The position numbers and the translations under genes are program-made. A DNA stretch of 64,000 bases from Pseudeuparius sepicola. Lineage: Eukaryota; Arthropoda; Insecta; Coleoptera; Anthribidae. Shown here piece after piece: positions 1 to 10,620 of the stretch. Position 1 is the stretch's first letter, and the number at the start of each line of letters is the position of its first letter. Under the pieces are notes generated by a model, which saw only the letters and a list, made by a program, of their open reading frames with translations, was not told the origin of the DNA and searched no databases. The stretch spans positions 131,561,373 through 131,625,372 of the forward strand of contig OY987299.1 in NCBI GenBank assembly GCA_963920635.1, given 5' to 3'.

Positions 1-1640
1 CTCCGTTTTTCGTGCCGGTGAGTGTATAAGGTTTTTTTCGCATTTTCCTTTTAGTACTCCTCCCCCACTGCGCGGTTAATTTTTTTTACACCATAACTGA
101 ATCACCCTGTCACAAACCACATAACAGGAAACAAGAACAAAAATGAAAACATTTCAGGTGAACCACTTTATACTTATTGACCGGTTCGATTAGGTAATAT
201 GAAACGTACTCCCTCATATAATGTTGTACTTATTATGTCCTTTATCCTGCAAACGAGTGCATTTAACGGTCTCCGGATCAAAAATCCACAAGCGTGTAAT
301 TTCAGCTGATTAAAAGCACTTATTACAGATTAATGCCTTCGTGGTCGGCGGGTCACACTTTTTCCGATAGCACCGGCACTTTGGTGTAATAGTGCCCATG
401 TTACTTATTCGTTTCGCAACACAATTTATTGGAGTGAGTTTCGAGAGTCCCCAGTGCTGACTGCGGACAGTAATTTATCATACAATGTACCCATTCATTA
501 TTAGACAGTTCGGTTTGCGGGCCGATTGTTGGAAATAGCTGTGGTTGTGATGTAAGGTTTATTTACTTAATGGGTGATACAAAGAAACTTAATTTTGCTA
601 GTTTTTGCGTACCTATAGAGATATTAAATAATAATCCTAACAGGTCAGGCAAGTCAAAAGAAGGAAAAATAAGCGCTCTATACCCAATTACCAAATTTAC
701 TTAAACATGTATGACACTGCAACTATCCATAAAGGGCATTGACATTTGAATATGGACATTTTTCCATTTTCTTTCTCAAAATATAAAGGACAGTTGAATT
801 GAAAATTATGATTGCATATCAGATTTTGTCTCTTTGGCTAAGAGAATTGTTAATTAAGAATTAAGTAATTAGTATCTACAAAAAACGTTTATTTATTAAC
901 TATCATTATATTAACATATCATTATAATAATAATTTCAATGTTCTGTTTGTTCCCAAAGTTTGTCAATTTAAAACTCAAACATCCTGTATGTATTATTAC
1001 CAGCTTAAGTCCTCAATATGGTGGACTCCAGAGACCTGTAACGTAACTGGTAAGAAAAATCTGAAATTCACAATTTTTCTAGAATTTTTCTGACAAAATA
1101 ATGATTTAAAATTCGGAATATATACAGGTTGTTTCGTATTGATGTGCAAATATTCGGAGAAAGTATTCTACATACGAGTTTTCCATATTTGAAGAATTTT
1201 GTTCAAGTAAATAAGAGATAATGGTCTTACTTACTTGAACAAAATTCTTCAAATAAAATTTTTCTATTTAAGGCTCCCCTGCAAAGTTATTCCAGCCTTA
1301 GGAGGGACAAAAAATTTGGTTTTGATTTTTTTCTAAAAACGGTTTAATCTAGAAATTTGAATTTTGCGATACGTTACCAACAAGTTGAAAGACACTTTAC
1401 GGTAGAATTATTTTTTGCACCCTATGCATCGTAAGGGTAGAAACCCGGAATACCTGATCGTATTATGTACAGAACTTTTTGTAAGTTGCTTTTAAACAAA
1501 AAAAATCGTATTCTTTATAGCCAAATCGATTTGTAAGCATTTTTTACTCTTGTTATTTTTTCATTAAGTTTATAATATCTGTAAAATTAAAATTACTTTT
1601 TTATTCCGTATTTAAATACGGCAATTGACAATATTGTCGT
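1..1640. other. AT-rich stretch without recognisable gene
   Basis: I see no convincing coding frame, RNA gene or repeat family member here. The first 550 bases are less AT-rich than the rest and look non-repetitive. The only clear structure is the perfect hairpin at 1188-1253, listed separately. A lone motif resembling the TACAGG foldback terminus sits near 1124. Confidence 0.5.
1188..1253. repeat. perfect inverted repeat (23-bp arms)
   Basis: The arms at 1188-1210 and 1231-1253 are exact reverse complements separated by a 20-base loop. The arms are AT-rich and contain TTGTTCAAGTAA and its complement. This may be the core of a decayed foldback element. No terminator-like T tract follows it, so I do not read it as a regulatory site. 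Confidence 0.8.
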
Positions 1641-1646
1641 AAATTT

Positions 1647-1850
1647 CCTGGAAAATTCATAAATTATTAACAGTAAATGAACGAAACTGTTATCTAAAAA
1701 ACAATTCCAACAAATTTGTTTTCTGAGCCCAAAAATCATGTCACGTCGAAGTGAAATGACAGATTAATAAATGTCAAGTTAAAATGTCATGACAACAGAA
1801 ACAATAGCCTAGCCACCTGTCTGATATTATACCCTGTGTTCTATCTATTT
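1647..1850 (-). mobile_element. Penelope-like element 3' end fragment
   Basis: This segment matches 31638-31880 base for base over most of its length, in the same orientation, including the shared run ACAGAAACAATAGCCTAGCC. At 31.6 kb the same sequence lies directly downstream of a GIY-YIG coding remnant on the minus strand. I therefore infer that it is the 3' untranslated or terminal part of a Penelope-like retroelement. The family name is inferred from that second copy. No coding sequence remains here. Confidence 0.55.
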
Positions 1851-1862
1851 ATATCTATATCC

Positions 1863-3292
1863 ACGGGTGACCATATTTCGAGTCTATGCATAGGGATTTT
1901 GGTTATCTTAAGATATACGAGGTCTGTCAAATTGGGGCAAAGTTGCGGAATTTGATGCCGAGTAACATGGTAAAAAGAAATTTTGGCTGGCCCTTTTCAT
2001 TTTGAAAATAATGCGAAAAAACTGAAAATGGTCGTTTTCGTTTTTATTTTTTTAAACGAAAACGAATGGCGCTGGACATTTCCAAGTTTAACATTATTAA
2101 GGCACTTTTTTACAAGGAATCTAAATATGGCCTCGCATTTTTTTTCTCGCCTCCCTGGACAAAGATATGACGAGCAACTTTTGTTTTTCTTATGGGCGCC
2201 ATATTTAATTTTTGCATTTTTGAAAAGAGGATGTTTTTCCGGTTAAAATGGTATGTCACACGTTATGTTTTACTTTGTTTTTCTTGTCGTAATATCAAAT
2301 TAATCGTTTTTGCATAGAGTGCCTTGGAAATGTAAGCCCCATAATGATTGACGTTTTTGCATATAGTGCCTTGGAAACATAAGCCTTGTTGCGAAGTGTA
2401 TGCTTTGGAATATTGTTTAATGGTTCAGTAAAAATTCAGTTAATGTTGAGTCTATTGATTAAATAAATCGTAAACGTACCACGAGAGTATGATCTGAGAA
2501 CTTCTTATTTATTCGTCATTTGGCCATATAACAAATTAACACTAAAAGTGTCAAACTGGAAATACAAGAACAACAAACACCTAGACGAGTAGACAATCCT
2601 ATTTTACAATAAATGTTCAATTTGTCGTCCTTGTTCCTCAAGGCACAATGCACCACGTTTCCTTAAATTGTTTTTCGCTTTTCTTCATGTGAAAATAACA
2701 TTTTTTTCAGTAAAATAAAGTATCAGCGACACTTAAAATTGTACTAAACTATCAAACGTTATATGAGGCTTATGTTTTCAAGGCACTCTATGCAAAAACG
2801 TCAAACATTATGGGGCATACGTTTCCATAAGGCACTCTATGCAAAAACGATTAATTTGATATTACGGCAAGAAAAACAAAGTAAAGCATAATGTGCGACA
2901 TACAATTTTAACCAGAAAAAATCCTCTTTTCAAAAATGGAAAAATCCAATATGGCGCCCATAAGAAAAGTAAAACTTTACCGTCATATCTTTGTCCAGGG
3001 AGGCGCGACAAAATGCAAGGCCATATTTAGATTCCTTGTAAAAAAGTGCCTTAATAATGTTTAACTTAGAAATGTCCAGCGCCATTCGTTTTCGCTTAAA
3101 AAAAAATAAAAACAAAAACGAAAATTTTCAGTTTTTTCGCATTATTTTCAAAACGAAAAGGGCCAGCCAAAATTTCTTTTTACCATGTTACCCGGCATCA
3201 AATTCCGCAACTTTGCCCTAATTTAACCGACCTCGTATCTCTTAAGATAACCAAGATCCCCATGCATAGACTCGAAATACGGTCACCCTGTA
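1863..3292. repeat. foldback element A (long inverted arms)
   Basis: The left arm (about 1863-2394) and right arm (about 2766-3292) are reverse complements with scattered differences, around a loop of about 370 bases. The outer right end reads GGTCACCCTGTA, the reverse of the TACAGGGTG-type terminus seen throughout the window. The left end has decayed to ACGGGTGACC. Both arms carry two short direct repeats containing TTTTTGCATAGAGTGCCTT. Open frames in the arms (87 and 61 codons) are mirror images of each other and are not genes. It is probably non-autonomous and mobilised in trans. Confidence 0.85.
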
Positions 3293-3299
3293 TGTATAA

Positions 3300-4030
3300 T
3301 ATGAATTTTTTTCTGATTCCTCTTTCTAAAATAACATAATTTTTTATTTTATTTACCACTCACTTATGCGCCTGCAATATAAATATATTCAAAGAATATG
3401 ACCATGATAAAAACACGATAAATTTTAGCTAAACACGCGTCAATAAATAATATACAAAACATTCTCACCGTGCCCTTATCACCGAATACCTCGGCATTAT
3501 TTAAAATGATCCAGCGAAAATATCTCCGAGAAATCAGTAACCTTATACGCCCGATCCACTGACACATTTACGTACAATAACAGAACATAATAGAGACCAA
3601 CTACCACCGGATAACATTTTATTTATTGTTACGCCTTTAGATAAGGCGCGATACGGCCGGCCGGCCTCTATATTACCGGCCAGAATAAAAAAATCACGAC
3701 GTTACTTATTGCCCATTGACCCATAACTATTACGAAAGACGGGTTGCTGAAACTTCGGCGCCCCGCGCCGATCTGCATCACAATGACAATAATGAAAACG
3801 TTTAGAACAATGCCCGTCCGAACGGCACAGATAACCATCGAGATAGTTTCGTTCTTGCAAAATGTGAGGCAACCGGTCTGAATTAGCAATTTTTAAGTGT
3901 CATTGTATCATATAGGGTACCTACTTGACGAAAGTTTACAAACTTCATAAACACAATTCCTGGACACTTGCATAAGACCATACGATTATTTGTAAAAGTA
4001 ATATTTACGTAATTAGCAAGTTTTTAGACT
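3300..4030. other. non-repetitive, moderately GC-rich island; no gene recognised
   Basis: From about 3360 to 3890 the sequence is less AT-rich than its surroundings and matches no repeat family in the window. It contains a GGCCGGCCGGCC run at about 3656 and several TTTAT/TAAT-type motifs. Two short minus-strand frames (67 and 73 codons) have no recognisable similarity. It could be regulatory DNA or a decayed exon; neither is shown. Confidence 0.35.
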
Positions 4031-4032
4031 TT

Positions 4033-4112
4033 CTTCGAAATTTGGCGGGGAAGCACTTATGACGTCACAAGTGTTTTAAAAAGGCAATTTGGCAACACGG
4101 CGATACCACCGA
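4033..4112 (+). repeat. 80-bp dispersed repeat BB with TGACGTCA box
   Basis: This is found again in reverse orientation at about 63771-63853, where hAT copy 3 abuts it. Both copies hold a palindromic TGACGTCA (CRE-like) flanked by AGCACTTA on one side and AAGTGTTTTAAAAA on the other. It could be the end of an old transposon or a duplicated regulatory fragment. No terminal repeat is evident at either copy. Confidence 0.6.
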
Positions 4113-4399
4113 AATGGTCTGAGTTCTGAGGCATAACCTTACTCTGCGGTGAAGGTTGCAAATAAAGTTCCCAGACTTAGGATGCCCCGTGAAGCCACAT
4201 TTAGTTATGAAGGTATTTTTTGTGAATATTTACTCGCGCGTTTTTTCGCAAATTTTTTGGGCAAGGTTGGGCCTAGGTACGGAATATTCGGGCTCAGTAT
4301 TTCTAAGCCCTATGACGCCTTCATAAAAGTGCCTTCAAGATGGTCCCTAGCCCCAAGTTCTATGTTTTTTTAATAACTCATAAACTCATAATACTTTAC

Positions 4400-5035
4400 T
4401 ATACCCCGATTACTACTGTAAGAAGCCCCGATTTTGTCAGATGACATTCTCCACAAAATCCCTAGGAATTTTCTGTTAACCATGGGTATAACATTGGTAT
4501 ATGTTGTGTCTCAACCAGTTAATGAGTCACTCATTGATTTATGATGTGAAAAGTTACCCAAGTGATACGAAAAAAGAACATAATAAAATAAAAACCCTAA
4601 TGCAATCACGATTATACCCCTACAAATAAAAATAACTATGACTACACCGCATTTTAATAATAATTTCAAACGTCATGGAAACACTTTCGTTTTGGTATTT
4701 TGGCATAATCAGCTACTTGCGGCTGCATCTACGGTGCGTACTCAGGCAAATTTTATTTTGGTGTTGTGAAGTGACCGTGAAGGTTTTCCGGATCGTTCAA
4801 AAGGGTTCAAACTTTGGGCAGTGAAAATATTTGCGGGTTTTGTACGTTTCGTGAGTTTTACCGTTATCTGTGTTGTTCTTGTTCGTGTTATTAGTAGTTA
4901 TTCATTGTGCAAATGGGCTCGTTACTGACCTGGACTTATGACCCGGTTGCATTTTTTGCTGCATTGATGCCAACTTAGGTTGGCGAAATTACCATTGACA
5001 GTCCCAGGAGGAATTCTTAAAATAATTTGAGTATA
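4400..5035. mobile_element. C-family element, copy 1 (about 640 bp)
   Basis: It begins TATACCCCGATTACT and ends near AATAATTTGAGTATA. Subterminal inverted motifs TAAGAAG(T)CC and its complement occur at the two ends. It aligns with 53788-54274 plus 56280-56425 (copy 2) and with 57202-57808 plus 59661-59689 (copy 3). The interior reads like an untranslated leader (GTTGTTCTTGTTCGTG, then a short ATGGGCTCG frame) with no intact protein. Because it shares TATAGTC-like ends with the D family, I infer an IS630/Tc1-mariner-related non-autonomous element. The class is not proven. Confidence 0.7.
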
Positions 5036-5217
5036 TTACTACAACATACGAACCTTTGCAGTTTTGTCCCACGAATTTCAGTAGACGTGGTGAACATCGG
5101 ATTATTAGATCCATGAAAGCATCCAATTTCACGTAATCCTTGTCTATGCCAATTTACCTACACTACATAACTAAAAACACCATAATTACACAAAAAACAT
5201 TTTAACAAAAAAATTAA

Positions 5218-6145
5218 AACCGACTTCAAAAATTTGCCCGTGTGCACATTCAACTAAAAATTAAAAAAAAAAATAACAAAAAGTAACACCTACTTCACAA
5301 ATTTGCCCGTATGCACATTTAAACTAAAATTTTAGAAATATTTTTTTCTTTCTAAATTGAGTTATCTTTGGATTTGGTGACAGTCAGGGCAAGGAATTTA
5401 CATCTATTTAGAAATGAATACATCATATCCTACATACCTACATCATAACTTACTGTCACCGACTCCAAAGATAACTCAATTTAGAAAGAGAAACATTATA
5501 TTTCTAAAATTTTACTTGAAATGTGAATACGGGCAAATTTGTGAAGTCGGTGTTTTTTTTTTAATTTTTAGTAGTGTGCATACGGGCAAATTATTGAAGT
5601 CGGTTTTAATTTTTTTGTTAAATTTTTTTTATTTCTTATTTTTTTAGTGAATTATTAAGAATTATCGAAATCGGTCCAATATTAATTTCCATCCCCTATT
5701 TGACTACCCTTAGGATGGAAATTGTTCTCTTCAAATTTAATTTCTCTTTAAATTTAAATGTGACCACCCCTAAGGTAACCCCTTTCTAATAAAATAAGAA
5801 TCATCCAAATCTGTCCAATATGAACTTTCATCCCCTATTTATCTACCCTTAGAGGTGGAATTTTTTCTTTAAATTTGAATGATACCACACCTAAGGTACC
5901 CTTTCCAATAAAGAAAGAATCATCGAAATCGGTCCAATATGAAATTTCATCCCCTATTTTTCCACGATTAGGGGTGGATTTTTTTCTTCAAATTTAAATG
6001 GGGCCACCTCTAAGGTACTCCCTTTCAAATAAAAAAAGAATTGTCCAAATCGGTTTATAAATGACGGAGTTCTGAGGTAACATACATAAAAAAAATTAAA
6101 AAAACAAAACCGAACAGATAACCTCCTCCTTTTTTGAAGTCAGTT
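5218..6145. mobile_element. F-family TIR element with internal palindrome and tandem array, copy 1
   Basis: It is bounded by AACCGACTTCAAAAA on the left and the complement TTTTTGAAGTCAGTT on the right. The left half (5218-5627) is a foldback, with arms meeting near 5390-5460. The right half holds about four degenerate direct repeats of roughly 115-140 bases, each starting like ATCGAAATCGGTCCAATAT and containing CATCCCCTATTT (starts near 5663, 5804, 5921, 6043). The second copy is at 52651-53437. A GGAGGAGGTT-type motif beside the end resembles one I recall from repeats of other insects; that recollection is unverified. Confidence 0.75.
5663..6060 (+). repeat. degenerate tandem array inside F element
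   Basis: There are three full units plus a partial unit, each about 115-140 bases. Each holds an ATCGAAATCGGTCCAATAT-like start, CATCCCCTATTT, a CCTTAGGGGTGGAATT-like middle and a CC(A)CCCCTAAGGTA end. The units differ from one another at many positions, so the array is old. Confidence 0.7.
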
Positions 6146-6149
6146 AACA

Positions 6150-6880
6150 ATATAATAATAAATAAGAATAACACTATAAAAAAAATATATAATTTTTTGA
6201 TTGAGCGGCATACGGACGGAATGACAGTTAGCATGAGAGCAATTAAAAATATTGTCACGTACCCCCATTAAAGTCGATGGATAAGTTAAGAAGAAGAAGA
6301 CCAAAGATAAAGAATAGAAGGGTCATTCCAAATAACCGAAATGCCAAAGAAAATTCTATCATATTATATCATATACGAAGTAGTATCAAAGTCTAGAGGT
6401 ATTCTCTAGACTTTGGTCGTATTTACCACTATTGTTTTTCTATTCAACATTTATACGAAACATTTTTTTCTATAGTATGATTCCAATAAATTTCAAAAAG
6501 TTATTATTATAGGTATCCATAAGTTTCTAAAGTAAATGTAAGTCCTATATTAGCTGTAGCTTATCTTATGGCTTATAAATCACACCGTATGACTTTATAG
6601 AGGATTATAATAATTACTTTTAATAAATTGAGCATAAATAACATCATTTTACTTGGATACGTGGCACTTTTTTTGCAATACTGGTACTTATATTATTATT
6701 ACATTGATTATAATTATAATTTTTTAATAGTTATTTATATTGCCAGATGCCTAAGTGCACTTTTTTGAATTAAACTCTGTGGAATAGATTGTGTAATAAT
6801 CTTCATTATAATCATTGTTCAACTACTAATGGTAATCAGTGATAAAAATATAAGAGGCGAATCGAGGTGACAATAAAAAA
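6150..6880. other. AT-rich spacer without gene
   Basis: Nothing coding is recognised. The only structure noted is a perfect hairpin near 6387-6415, with arms CAAAGTCTAGAG and CTCTAGACTTTG. Confidence 0.5.
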
Positions 6881-7000
6881 AAATAAAAAAATGGGCTTTC
6901 TGTGGGATTTGAACCCGGGACCTACGAATTACTACTCGCGTGGTCTCAGCCTGCGGTTAGCGAGGTACCTCTCAAATTTGGTCTGTTAGGCGGCTCTTAT
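6880..7000 (-). mobile_element. tRNA-like SINE head fragment
   Basis: Read on the minus strand, the segment contains GGTCCCGGGTTCAAATCCCA. This closely matches a tRNA T-arm / pol III B box (GGTTCRANTCC). Upstream lie a weak A-box-like stretch and an anticodon-arm-like CACGCGAG. An A/T-rich tail lies at the far end on the same strand (T tracts at 6877-6892 on plus). A full cloverleaf with acceptor pairing is not evident, so I call it a tRNA-derived SINE remnant rather than a tRNA gene. Confidence 0.45.
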
Positions 7001-7297
7001 TTGACGGCAGGAGAACATTGATATTATTAATGTTTCTTTGGTATAATTCGTGTTTTATTAATGGTTTTAAGATCCTTTCTGCGTAAGGATTGCTATTATA
7101 GGCAATACTTTTTGTACCTAGCAACCACTAGCTAGCACAACTAGCATGAGCAGAGCGTTCTAATGTTTTGCCGTTGACCAAACCTACAAAAATAAATCAC
7201 GCAACTCTATATAGATATAAATCGAAAACAAATATAACCTTGAAAATAAATATTTCTGGGTCTTGAGAAACAAACGAAATAGTATATTTCATTCTGT

Positions 7298-7395
7298 CTG
7301 GAAATAAAGATTTTTCCGTGCGCGCGTGACAAATTCCCGTGTGAGGCGCAGCCGAACACGGGAAGTCATGCAAGCACGGAAAAATCTATTTCTGG
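7298..7395. repeat. complex hairpin / cruciform-prone inverted repeat
   Basis: The outer arms 7298-7321 and 7374-7395 pair (AGATTTTTCCGTGC with GCACGGAAAAATCT). An inner pair, TTCCCGTGT with ACACGGGAA, lies at about 7334-7342 and 7356-7364. A related GCACGGAAA hairpin appears near 8658-8700. It is probably a small foldback transposon. Confidence 0.65.
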
Positions 7396-7750
7396 ACGTG
7401 TAATGAACGATATTTTTTATTATACTTTTTTGAAAACGGAAACTTAAAATATTTTATCGGCATATTATAATAAATTTAATTGACAAAAAATAAACAACAA
7501 TGCAGACAATATAGTGTTTGGTATGTATGATGCGCTTCTATGGTTACTCTCAAATTATTTCAAAGGTGCTTTGTTGTAAATTAGTTATTGTCAGATAAGG
7601 TGAATAAAACGTCAAAAATATTACAGAAATGTATCTAAATATTGAAACACTTACGAATTAAAATACAAAATAGGTATATGTGAAATATCAGAGAGCATTA
7701 TATAGTTTCTTAAATTTAGTTTACTTTGCTGTATTTTTCTATTTTAAAGC

Positions 7751-7993
7751 CATACCGTACTTTCACCGTTTTAGTAGACATAGCCATGGCTGGGCGGCGC
7801 GCCGCCGTGTATTCGGCTAGGTTCGTCGGTCGTTGGCGGGGGGCGGGGCGTGTTTTTTGCTCGCAAAACTCGACTGATAAGCGGTGCGTCCCGCTGTGTA
7901 CTCGCCCCGCCAACGACTGACAAACCTAGCTGGACGCACGGCGACGCGCGGCCTATTCCCCTATGTCTACTAAAACGGTGAAAGTACGGTATA
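7751..7993. mobile_element. G-family GC-rich foldback, full copy
   Basis: The outer arms of about 32 bases (ATACCGTACTTTCACCGTTT and its complement at 7961-7992) enclose GC-rich inner inverted segments. These include CGTTGGCGGGG(G)CGGGGCG against CGCCCCGCCAACG. The interior is far more GC-rich than the flanks. The 64-65 codon frames on both strands are by-products of the palindrome. A truncated copy lies 500 bases downstream. Confidence 0.85.
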
Positions 7994-8206
7994 GTTCGAA
8001 TGCCCTAATTGTTGTGAACATTTTTCACTTATGCCATTTTTCTTTATTCTCTTCTCTTTAAAAGAATGCAAATATATTTTCATGCAAAAACTCCCCAATT
8101 ATTACCTACTAATGGACTCAATATTACTAATGTCTGATAATAATTCATTCCTATATCGGCAGCCGCCTGGCCGTATTTTAAATTAACCTCAGGGGTTATT
8201 ATGGCA

Positions 8207-8318
8207 ATTCACAAGGATAAATACATTGCAAGTGAGACAGAGACAACAGCATACGCGCCCGCTATGAAGCCGAAAAGAGACATGTAGATGACGAAATCGT
8301 CGACGGCCGACCATTCAT
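8207..8318 (-). pseudogene. possible coding exon fragment, hydrophobic C-terminus
   Basis: On the minus strand an open frame beginning YEWSAVDDFVIYM and ending VSLAMYLSL-stop uses GC-rich third positions (GCC GTC GAC GAT TTC GTC ATC TAC), unlike the AT-rich surroundings. The residues after YMS form one hydrophobic segment that could span a membrane. No AG acceptor is seen on its 5' side. Instead the frame runs straight into a TACAGGGTGAT foldback terminus at 8320, so it may be a terminal exon cut by a transposon, or chance. I do not recognise the protein. Confidence 0.3.
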
Positions 8319-8319
8319 A

Positions 8320-8487
8320 ATGTACAGGGTGATCAATTTTAGACCCAGCCTCTGTTGGTGGAAAACCGTCAAAGATATGGAGATTATATAGGGTGTATAA
8401 AGGGAATAAATTGGCCCATTTAGCGACTATTTCCAAATACGACTCTAGGCGTATATATTTTTTCCACCAACATACCTATTTTGTTAT
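8320..8487. mobile_element. small TACAGGGTG-ended element with GTTGGTGGAAAA inverted repeat
   Basis: The left end TACAGGGTGATCAATTTTAG is followed by GTTGGTGGAAAA, whose complement TTTTTTCCACCAAC lies near 8459. The right terminus is not clear and abuts the truncated G-family copy. Confidence 0.45.
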
Positions 8488-8645
8488 ACCGTACTTTCAT
8501 CGCTTTAGTGCTCGCAAAACTCGACTGATAAGCGGTGCGTCCCGCTGTGTACTCGCCCCGCCAACGACTGACAAACCTAGCTGAACGCACGGCGACGCGC
8601 GGCCTATTCCCCTATGTCTACTAAAACGGTGAAAGTACGGTATAT
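8488..8645. mobile_element. G-family foldback, copy with left-arm deletion
   Basis: It starts with the same ATACCGTACTTTCA terminus. It then jumps after TTTAGT directly to the GCTCGCAAAACTCGACTG segment of the full copy (7859) and continues to the identical right end. About 80-90 bases of the left arm are missing. The remainder is almost identical to 7751-7993, suggesting recent divergence. Confidence 0.8.
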
Positions 8646-8869
8646 TCGGTATTTTTATTCAGCGCACGGAAAGTTTTTCCATGCGCTGTTTCCGTGCGCT
8701 AGCCGGAAAAAAACCATCTTTCATTATTGCTAAAACAGATGAAAATAAGGTGTTTTTAAAGAAGTGTAATAAAAAATGATTTTTTGGTTGCAAAGACGTT
8801 AGTAGCTTGATACTGACACGTTTGCCAAAATAAAAGACAAATATTTTGCGTGTGTTAATACCTACACCT

Positions 8870-9252
8870 TGCCCTTTGCGGGTGTATGCAACTTTCGCGG
8901 CGATTATCTAATATTTCGGTGACGCACGCTACAGTCTCCTCGCCAGCCGTAACCGAGTGCATCAACCGCTTATTTGGCCGCATATATAATTAATCGAAAT
9001 GCTTTCCTAATCCCTTCGGAGTAATTAGCGGAGCAACGGCGGCACGGCCATTCACTGGAACCTCTAATTTCGGTAACAGCACCTCGAAAAATCCGCCTTA
9101 ATAACCGAGGCGGGCGGCGGCGGCGGCCTTAACCTTTTCAGCATTAAGCGTGTTTTCTTCTTTTACAGTCTAATTGAGTGCAGTATTATCGGACGCCGCG
9201 GCGCGGCTCGTGTGACCTTATTACCGGGCGCCAGTGCGGCAGAAGGACCTGC
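8870..9252. other. GC-richer unique island, candidate regulatory DNA
   Basis: No repeat-family match is seen. The island is GC-rich (GGCGGGCGGCGGCGGCGG near 9110) and interspersed with TAAT-containing motifs (ATAATTAATCG near 8985, GTCTAATTGAG near 9168). There are no long open frames. Such a base composition next to transposon-filled DNA suggests host sequence kept by selection, such as an enhancer. This is inference only. Confidence 0.35.
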
Positions 9253-9254
9253 TA

Positions 9255-9973
9255 TAGTCCAAAGCACGAAAGAAAACGTTTCTAAAGAATGCGGGCAGCG
9301 TTGCGAGATTTCCTGTACGAGTAGTCGTTATTTATTGGCGAATACAAGTCTTATCATATTGAAGCCGAATTTCTGAACTCTGTTATACCGAAAAAATAGA
9401 GCTCGCATAACGCGACCACTTACCCATTTTTGTTTATCATTTATTTTTAACGCGGTGTGATAAAACGCCTATTATATTTTTTTATTGTCGCGTCTACCAT
9501 CGCCTTTGAAATACGGCAACACAGCACTTCTGCGAAGGAGTCGGCTGACAAAACCAGTTAGCCAACGCGTGTTGTGCCTGTTTCTATAGTACGTAAAGTT
9601 AACTGCGTATTTGGGCTACCATACAGACCTCATTTTTTAGGCCGCTGGCAAGTTTTTTCCGCCGGCTCAGAGAGCTCAGTGGCGTTTCGTACGTTCGGGA
9701 GTTAACGTGTGCAAAATGAGTAAACAGGGAAGAACGTTGCATTCTCAAGCACGATAAATAATTGCCAATGTTATAAGGGTTTGCCTGCCTCCATAATCTA
9801 GGGCATCACCGTTAAGAATAATATTAACAATAGGTAAATTAAATAACAATTACATGAAAATTAAGTCAGTGAGTTACACCAAATTGAGCTACGCCCCTGA
9901 ACTGTGACTAATTCTATAATATTTGAGAGTTCTTCCCCCTTACGTCGCACGCATTCTGCCGTAAGGAGGACTA
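9255..9973 (+). mobile_element. D-family element copy 1, IS630/mariner-type, non-autonomous
   Basis: It begins TAGTCC and ends GGACTA, flanked by TA on both sides (9253-9254 and 9974-9975). A second, equally long (719 bp) and nearly identical copy is at 54275-54993. Imperfect subterminal inverted similarity (AGAATGCGGGCAGCG against the complement of CGCACGCATTCTGCC) supports a DNA transposon. It retains a leader and the first codons of a transposase-like frame from ATG 9716 (MSKQGRTLHSQA), which stops after 13 codons here. The rest of the gene is absent, so it is an internal-deletion derivative. Confidence 0.75.
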
Positions 9974-10451
9974 TACCACCGAAGATATAACCACGCTAGT
10001 TAATAATATACAGGGTGGGTTTTTTCGATGACCACTATGGGGATCTCGGAAACTAGCAGAGCTAGAACAAAGGTTAAATGGGGAAATAATTGCAGTTTTG
10101 AATGCTCAATCTAATGCCCCTTTTGGATTTTTAGTGGTTTTTGAGATATGACAAACTTTTTTTTTAATGTAAATCATTGTTGGCTGTGGCCTCATCAAAT
10201 CGGCCATTTTTTGAGCTTTCCAAAAACATAATACTTGGCGTAGTTAAATAGCTGTGGCTAATTTTCTGATTTTTTTAAATTTTCACATAGTCAGCCATGG
10301 AATATTTTCATAATTATGTTCTATTTTACAATAAATAGCATTTTGATGAACCGAATATTTATTTCGTCTTCCAAATCAACATGTAGAGATGAGGCGATTT
10401 TATGAAGAAAATTTTATATAAACATGTGGACTCAAATGTTTAGTTCTAGAT

Positions 10452-10620
10452 GTACAGGGTGTTAAAAGTTTAACGCCAAAGATGGTTTTCTTCTAATATT
10501 TTCAAAAAGTTTAAAGATACGCTAATGAATATATTAAACTTGTATTTGAAATAACACGAAATGCCAAATCTTTAGAGTTCAACTCGTCGACAATTAAGCA
10601 TTTTATGCCACATATGTATA
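10452..10620. other. orphan TACAGGGTGT terminus in loop of H element
   Basis: A TACAGGGTGTTAAAAGTTT terminus occurs at about 10453 with no matching opposite end nearby. It is probably a truncated foldback. No coding content is seen. Confidence 0.4.

Noticed and set aside
1983..2246. 87-codon frame in foldback A
   Set aside because: It lies in an inverted arm and has a mirror-image counterpart at 2930-3115. No recognisable features.
5663..6060. CRISPR-like array
   Set aside because: The repeat units are degenerate, over 100 bases, have no unique spacers and sit inside a eukaryotic TIR element.
6880..7000. Functional tRNA gene
   Set aside because: The T-arm/B box is good, but acceptor and D arms do not pair convincingly and the segment has a SINE-like tail.
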